From Pseudovirgaria hyperparasitica (taxonomy: Eukaryota > Ascomycota > Dothideomycetes > Acrospermales > Acrospermaceae): a stretch of 64,000 nucleotides of DNA. The stretch is taken from NCBI RefSeq assembly GCF_010093815.1, contig NW_022985557.1, forward strand, positions 992,001 through 1,056,000. Reading direction: 5' to 3'. Positions 58,569 to 64,000 of the stretch are shown piece after piece. The position numbers and the translations under genes were made by a program. The first letter of the stretch is position 1. Each line of letters begins with the position of its first letter. Under the pieces are notes generated by a model. The model searched no databases, was not told the origin of the DNA, and worked only from the letters and a program-made list of their open reading frames with translations.

Positions 58569-59407
58569 GTGAGGAGTGGATTTAACAGCGATGTTCCCTG
58601 TCAATCTGTGGAGCTATGGGTCAAACGAGTCAGTAATGGGAATTTCGAGAATAGGACCATCGACATACGGCTTTCAAGTATGCTATAGTCACACAGCAGT
58701 GCACTGTCATACGATATCTCTGGCATGCGAGGACCGGGAGAGGAGACTTAAGTATATAAGGGGCGCAATCGCCGTAATCAGCCCTAAATTCCTTCGCATT
58801 AATTACTTCCCCCAGGAAATGACGTCGCGCTATACCCGAGCGTCGGCATATAAATGTTTTGCATGGGGAAGCTATTGCTACGCTATGCTGATTTGGGTCG
58901 AGTGTGCTACGATGAGACGGAATGGTACACGACAAATGGCGCTAGAATCGGTCGGATCTGATAGCAGGCGCGGCTATACCATCTCCGCTGGGCTACCCTA
59001 TATATCTCACTCTAACCCTTTGTTCAAGCTTGAAGCCAATACCATATGCTTCTCGTCTCGAATCTGAACGCGGGCATCCCCAAGAATTGATCTCAATGGC
59101 CACGATCGAGTGGGACTTAACCTGAGCCTTTCGATAGTCTTTTGAGCTACAAACGACGGATAGTCAGTATAGCTAAGAGCTTCTGGTCCGGAGTAACTAG
59201 CTCGTAACGCGTAGAAAACAGCTGAAATGGTTCCTTCACCCATGTACAAAAGAGCACTGCAAAAGTGGATTTCAAAGGCATCCCTACTCGAGGATTTCGA
59301 GATGAGACTATTAAGCTGAAGGCGACTGGAGGAAAGATATGTGCCTGTCAAGACTTATCGGGAGGTACATACATCCTGACAACGGTAAGGTTGCCTCAAG
59401 TGCCCGC
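58569..59407. other. Intergenic region
   Basis: About 840 bases between two minus-strand genes; frames on both strands are unbiased. No gene called. Confidence 0.5.
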
Positions 59408-60286
59408 TCAGGCCGTCGTATCAACAATAGAAATCCTCCTCACCCTAGTCACACGCCCTGTTCCAGTACTGATATGTCTTGGGATAACACGAACTTGCAC
59501 AATATAGTACGTCTTGTACTTATAGCACGTCGTACTCCTTGCATATTGGACTTTCTTCTCCTCTCTTGCGCATTTGTCCTCGCACTCCTTTCCTTCCACA
59601 TATTGGACCTTCTTTTCCTCTCTCTTGCATGTGTCTTCGCACTCCTTTCCATACACATATTGGGTTTTCTTCTCGTCTTTTTTGTGTCTGTCCTCGCACA
59701 CCTTTCTGTCCACATGTTGGACCTTCTTCGCCTCAGTCTTGTACCTGTCCTCACACTCCTTTCTATCCACATATTGGATCTTCTTCTCTTCTCTCTTGCA
59801 CCTATCCTCGCACCCATTTCTAGCTATATATTGGACCTTCTTCTCATCTCTCTTCCTTCTATCCTCGCACTCATTTCTATATCCATTTCGGTCGGTTGTA
59901 TAGTCACTTTTGGGCTTCTCGTGACGCGAGGCTTTGTACTCCTTTTCTGGGCGCGCTACAGGGGGTGCAGAGCTTGGGCTTGGTCTTCGCGATCTGGCTG
60001 ACTGTCGTAATGGAGATGTCTCAACTGGACTGTTGAATTGGACTCGTCGATCGGTTTTGATGTATGCGGTGTGTGCGGTTGGTTTGCTGGTCAGCCAGCT
60101 TGAGGGCATCTTGACCTTTGCGGAGAGATGTGGAGAGGGATGCGAGGATGAGAAAGCTAAGAGGCTCGACACCGAGCTTAGTATGGATCGTGATGAGTCG
60201 TTCGGATCTAGACTATGAGGTGGTGACTGTATTGTTGTTATCGGATCCCCCTTTTTCCGGCATGGGAAGTTGTTGTTATTCTCCAT
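59408..60286 (-). CDS. Protein with six 19-residue cysteine-containing repeats
   Basis: A single exon of 292 residues (first ATG at 60286; a second at about residue 60 is also possible). The first 135 residues are Ser/Pro-rich with a basic patch. Residues 138-250 are six tandem 19-residue units with consensus K-E-C-E-D-R-x-K-R-E-E-K-K-V-Q-Y-V-x-x; the last is one residue short. Each has Cys at position 3 and a helix-favouring Glu/Lys core. A 42-residue basic tail follows. There is no signal peptide or membrane segment. I recognise no family. Because the unit is a multiple of three bases, both strands and several frames stay open here, so coding on this strand rests on the flanking non-repeat sequence. 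Confidence 0.55.
   Translation of the reverse strand: MENNNNFPCRKKGDPITTIQSPPHSLDPNDSSRSILSSVSSLLAFSSSHPSPHLSAKVKMPSSWLTSKPTAHTAYIKTDRRVQFNSPVETSPLRQSARSRRPSPSSAPPVARPEKEYKASRHEKPKSDYTTDRNGYRNECEDRRKRDEKKVQYIARNGCEDRCKREEKKIQYVDRKECEDRYKTEAKKVQHVDRKVCEDRHKKDEKKTQYVYGKECEDTCKREEKKVQYVEGKECEDKCAREEKKVQYARSTTCYKYKTYYIVQVRVIPRHISTGTGRVTRVRRISIVDTTA
59537..59875 (-). repeat. 57-bp coding minisatellite, six units
   Basis: Six diverged copies of a 57-bp unit encoding the 19-residue repeats; the last is one codon short. Copies differ mostly at the third to seventh and final codons. In-frame length keeps the reading frame if unit number varies. Confidence 0.85.
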
Positions 60287-61202
60287 GCCAATCGGAGAAA
60301 AACGTTGACTGTACACATGACTTGGACAACGGATAAGAGCATAACATTACAGTCTACGCAAGGATTTATTAGGGACCGAGTGATGTATTGCTGATATTTC
60401 AGTCAACATGGTGCTCTATTAGCTCCTCCTGAAGCTTCTCAAGCCCTGCTTCGACTCATATTCCTTGCGCCCTGATCATTCGACTGAGAACTGTCATCAT
60501 ATCGATCAGTAGCTTTTGTTCTGTTCTAGACAATTTTCTGCTTCTCTTGCTACATTCTCGTGGCCATGTATCGCACCTCTTGTTGAGATGAGGCTTTGGC
60601 TGCCCTACTACAAAGACTCGATTCTTAATCCCAATGCCGCCACTATCCGAGTATCTTTGGGTCAACATCGATCAACAAAGCCTTCTTGAAGTTTTCTTTC
60701 AAGTAATGTGAATGAATTCATTAAAAGGATATTGTATTGTGCATGCCGTGACGGTCGGCGTATGGGTACATATCGCAATATAGATGTAGGGCTGGCAGCA
60801 GCAAATGAGCAGTCTGCCAGTTGCGTCTCCAAGAGCGTACCTAACTGTGAATAGTTCAGATGCAATCAATAATGCTAGAAGGTATGATCGTTCTTGAGGC
60901 TGTACCATTGGCTTGCCATGAAGATAATAGCACGTGAAGAACACGGGTCATAGGACAGCTTGACCATATATTGTGCACAAGCTTGAGCGTATAGATGGGA
61001 GCAACTGTTGTCATAATTTTTTCACGAGCTGAGGACTGCATAATATAAACGTCACGAACACCCCATCAACATCTGGACCGGCGAAACCACATCTGTCACA
61101 AGCAAGGACACCTGCGAGGAGGGAAAATTATACATAGATGGATATAACATGCCTAGTGCTAATGTAGTTCTATATTTGTATAAGGTATGCTGTCTCAGTC
61201 CC
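60287..61202. other. Intergenic region
   Basis: About 900 bases with no recognised gene; short overlapping frames only. Confidence 0.5.
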
Positions 61203-61532
61203 TTATTTGGCACCTTCTTTCTTGTCCTTATGCCTAGCCACAATGAACTTTGGCTCACATCCGAAGAGACGTCTGTACTGTTGATCATCTTTGTATATAA
61301 GGCGCATGGGTTTTATCCTGACGTTAAGGTTCTTCACTATTGCCTTACTGCTGCTGCTGCTGCTGCTACTCCCCATCGTCCTGCTACTGCTTGTTTCAGC
61401 CGCACTACTTCGAATTTTGGCAGCGGGCGGTCTGGTTTTCTTGTGAGACACAAGGTTTTGGTCTTGAGACTCCTTAGATCCCTTGGGATCTCCATTCTTA
61501 CTGCCTTGAGATTCTGCTTGCTGGTTCGGCAT
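61203..61532 (-). CDS. Hypothetical Ser/Lys-rich small protein
   Basis: A 109-residue frame with a Gln/Ser/Lys-rich N-terminal half, a run of eight Ser encoded by a trinucleotide repeat, and a less biased, basic C-terminal part (KAIVKNLNVRIKPMRLIYKDD, then FIVARHKDKK). The ATG at 61532 is the first in frame. No signal peptide or known domain. The C-terminal part looks like real protein, but the whole call is weak. Confidence 0.35.
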   Translation of the reverse strand: MPNQQAESQGSKNGDPKGSKESQDQNLVSHKKTRPPAAKIRSSAAETSSSRTMGSSSSSSSSKAIVKNLNVRIKPMRLIYKDDQQYRRLFGCEPKFIVARHKDKKEGAK

Positions 61533-62613
61533 TATAAAGGGCGATAAAGAATCCAATGATATAAGTTTAGTGTCGTAAAGTGTTCTTCTTGCTCAAACTC
61601 GAGGTCGATGGCTAGAATATGGTAAGTAACATAGAGCTATATGTGATAACTTCAACTAGAACTGATACTCAATATAGGAGGTCGTACTCGATAGTCCGGA
61701 TTTGGTAGTCTAGTAGTGTCGGTCTAGAGGGTCTGTTGTTGCACAGCGAGAGAGACTCCACATCCACCTTGGGGTTTTTATATAAGATATAGGAACTGGT
61801 GAACATGGCAAGACAAATTAACTATGTTCGATAAGATAGTGAAGCATACGCCTTGATACCTTTCAGATTGCCAGCGAGCGAGTTTAACGTTTAACTCGCC
61901 CGCTGGCCATAAATCGAGGAAACCAACGCCCTCACCATATCTCTTCACCTCTTTCTCCTGCCAGGCAAGGGGGCCACTTTTCTACATTCACATTTTCCGA
62001 TATATCGAGCCATGCTAACGGTGAGTAGTGACTAACTGGAACTTATACAGCTCTCTATAACATCCTATGTCAGTAACAGTAGATTTACTTGCAAGTTTCT
62101 ACACTAGTTCCAGAGTACAACGTTTGCCACGATCAGCTCACGAGGCAAAAATCTTTCACATCGCTGCGGTGAGATATGTTTGGTTGCAGAGGACAGTGCA
62201 CGGGCAGTGTACTGATATGACTCTGACTGACACTGTATTGATTATGGGTTGAGCATTAGATCGTTCTTTGGTTGGGTGTGTTGGGCCAGTGGAAGCATCT
62301 GCGTTTGCGTGGGAATGCTATAGTGAGAGGCTTAGAATATCATTATATGAGGTATTCGGTCAGGAGATACGGAACAGAAAATAATGGAATTGAAAGGAAC
62401 CGTAACGCAAGGATATCAGTGAAGAGACTCCTACAGGCAGGTGCTGGATTGTGTAGAGGGATGTTCATCGTTGTTTGTAGAAACAATGGAGTCGACAGCG
62501 CAATTGAAATACTCAGGTCGAACGCACCTTCACATCAGTGTTATGTATTCTACATACGAGCATCAATGACTTTGCTTTTGATATCTATGAATTCCGTATT
62601 CATGTTCCCGGGT
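61533..62613. other. Intergenic region with palindrome
   Basis: About 1.1 kb; contains the 38-bp imperfect palindrome at 61870-61907. No gene recognised. Confidence 0.5.
61870..61907. repeat. 38-bp near-perfect palindrome
   Basis: Two 19-base arms with no spacer (GCCAGCGAGCGAGTTTAAC and GTTTAACTCGCCCGCTGGC) pair at 17 of 19 positions. It is GC-rich at the ends and AT-rich at the centre. Confidence 0.8.
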
Positions 62614-63627
62614 TCAATACCAGCTCTCTGAGCCCTTGCTTCGTTTAGGATATGTCAAAGCTCCTGGAGTCTTCGCACAGTTGGTAACATACGATGCAGA
62701 TGCATTGACAGGCTCGTAGTCATGGGCTTGAGGTTGGCCATACACGTGAGAGTAATACCATGCCTCCGAGATGACTGTGAAACCACGATCGGTTGTATTT
62801 CTGCCCGCCACTGTCTCGTTGAACCGTGGTCCAGAGCATCCGATGAAAGGCAAAGCGCCGTAGGCCTTGTACAGTACATCCTGGAACTGAGTCAAAGAAT
62901 ACTTTGTTTTGTTCGATGGCTTGATATCCGCATCAGCCAGCCAGTCATATGTTGGCAGGTCCTGGTAATACTTGATCGCTGTTTCGTAGTACTGTACGAG
63001 CTCCTCATGTTGAACATATTGAGGACCGTAGCATTCCACATCGAAAGTCGAAAAACAGGTAGCATGCTTCGAGAATTCATGGGCCCAAAGCTCGTGATTG
63101 GGCTGATTCTGGGCAATCCAGTACTTATTCATGTATTCGAGCAGATCGTATCGGTCGAACTTCTCGAGGAATGTGTCGACAGTAGGGCCATTGTACGGTG
63201 GGACTATAGTACCATTTGGCAAACCATTCGTTGTATTTGGCGATGGATGCGGATCATATTGACGTTTGAGATCGCAGCTTGAGAAATCAACACAGCTGAT
63301 AATAATCTACATGTCAGATGCTTACTATTGCGTATAACTTCCGTCGCAAAAATCAGGCCAGAGTCCGTGAATACCCCAGCTTTCTGCCGGTAGTTTTTGC
63401 CCCTTATCTTCACCTCCGGTATATGTTGACCAGAACTGTGTTGCAAGAACCAATCCTCCGAATGTCTCCACGCAACATGAGTCAACTTTTGCAGGATCCG
63501 CCTCAGTAGAGCACGAAAGAAATGGCTCTTGTAACACACAAGTGTGGTTTGCGGTGCTGCTGGTTCTCACTCCCGCCTCAGCAGCACTCACAAAAGCGAG
63601 GGCAGTAGCAACGGTCGTAGATCGCAT
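62614..63627 (-). CDS. Secreted ribonuclease T2
   Basis: Extracellular or vacuolar acid RNase cutting single-stranded RNA through a 2',3'-cyclic phosphate. Minus-strand exons are 63627-63326 and 63277-62614, giving 321 residues. The signal peptide is MRSTTVATALAFVSAAEA. The catalytic blocks are CAS I SWGIHGLWPD and CAS II HELWAHEFSKHATC, where many family members have EWxKHGTC. Paired cysteines and several N-glycosylation sequons are present. The acceptor at 63278 (48-nt intron) is chosen because it yields GSYTQYCDLKRQYDP, like other fungal T2 enzymes. A second acceptor at 63296 would give a 30-nt intron and insert six residues in the same frame. The start is the ATG heading the signal peptide, not the upstream in-frame codons. 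Confidence 0.93.
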
Positions 63628-64000
63628 TTCAGTAAGGCAATTGGCTGATCGGAGCACCGTCGCGTGTAGTCGAAAAGAAATGTAGAGTTTTATCAAGAAG
63701 AAACCACAGACGGTTTAAACACAAGGAGGAGCGCAACAGTCATTTAAACGAACAGGTGGATCAGTGGCGAGCTCCGTCAGCCACGAAATCAAGCATTGGG
63801 TGCGCTGTTTATGAATGCTGCTCACACGTGCGGAAGGGTGGCAGATTTTGAGGTTGTTCAAGCATGACAGTCTAAGTCCGAAAAGGAAGGTGAAGGCGTT
63901 GAGATTTCACGGTCCACAGGTGTATTCTGGTGCCTGGGATATATATCGGGGTAGAACCGAGTCATGATCTGGGATCTAGACGACAGACCGTGTAGATATT
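63628..64000. other. Promoter region of the RNase T2 gene
   Basis: About 370 bases at the window edge, with TATATAT near 63940; no coding frame recognised. Confidence 0.45.

Noticed and set aside
58576-59067. 163-codon + strand frame beside the aquaglyceroporin
   Set aside because: No domain or bias, and it lies in the promoter of the minus-strand gene.
62608-62625. GGGTTCAATACC, resembling a tRNA T-loop
   Set aside because: The flanking bases do not form a T-stem and no cloverleaf fits; it is the 3' flank of the RNase T2 gene.

Overview
The window is nuclear DNA of a filamentous ascomycete (Pezizomycotina; Dothideomycetes or Eurotiomycetes would fit, but this cannot be settled from the sequence). 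The evidence is short introns of about 45-110 nt with GTRNGT donors and CTRAC-type branch points, monocistronic genes on both strands, and gene content such as a class III-like chitin synthase, a Mit1/Chd3-type remodeler, Som1, a Fps1-like aquaglyceroporin and a secreted GH5-type enzyme. No rRNA, tRNA, CRISPR array or intact transposon was recognised.

Layout. 1-16 kb: indoleamine 2,3-dioxygenase (+), mitochondrial rRNA methyltransferase Mrm1 (-), a 1446-residue CHD-type remodeler (+) followed by a zinc-knuckle reading frame that may be its last exon, a small secreted protein (+), an Upf1/MOV10-type helicase (-) and an F-box-like protein (+). 17-28 kb: free methionine-R-sulfoxide reductase (-), cohesin SMC3 (+), then an MFS sugar transporter (-) divergent from a secreted GH5-type hydrolase (+). 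The promoter region they share carries CreA-type motifs and a degenerate 54-bp direct repeat. 28-34.7 kb is gene-poor and holds a small TATA-driven reading frame, a DUF218 protein and an 8-bp tandem repeat.

34.7-51.5 kb is dense. It holds chitin synthase, a frameshifted relic of the riboflavin reductase gene RIB7, UBC12 and ILV5. These are followed by a strictly strand-alternating chain: XRCC2-like (-), SOM1 (+), TAF8 (-), COX9 (+), AP-3 mu (-), DUG1 (+), MRPL20 (-), SRPBCC protein (+), GT61 (-). Most of these are housekeeping genes in divergent or convergent pairs, with gaps as small as 6 bp. 54-64 kb: a PLD-like protein (-), a CCDC124 family protein (+), an aquaglyceroporin (-), a protein with six 19-residue cysteine-containing repeats (-), a small Ser/Lys-rich reading frame (-) and a secreted RNase T2 (-).

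The genes do not form one pathway. Recurring themes are mitochondrial function (MRM1, ILV5, SOM1, COX9, MRPL20, possibly a DUG1 isoform), chromosome biology (CHD remodeler, SMC3, XRCC2-like, TAF8) and secreted or cell-wall enzymes. The observations most worth following are the decayed RIB7, the 19-residue repeat protein, the unresolved C-terminus of the remodeler, and the transporter/GH5 promoter. Exon boundaries were derived by eye from frame continuity, splice consensus and expected protein family sequence; there is no transcript evidence.
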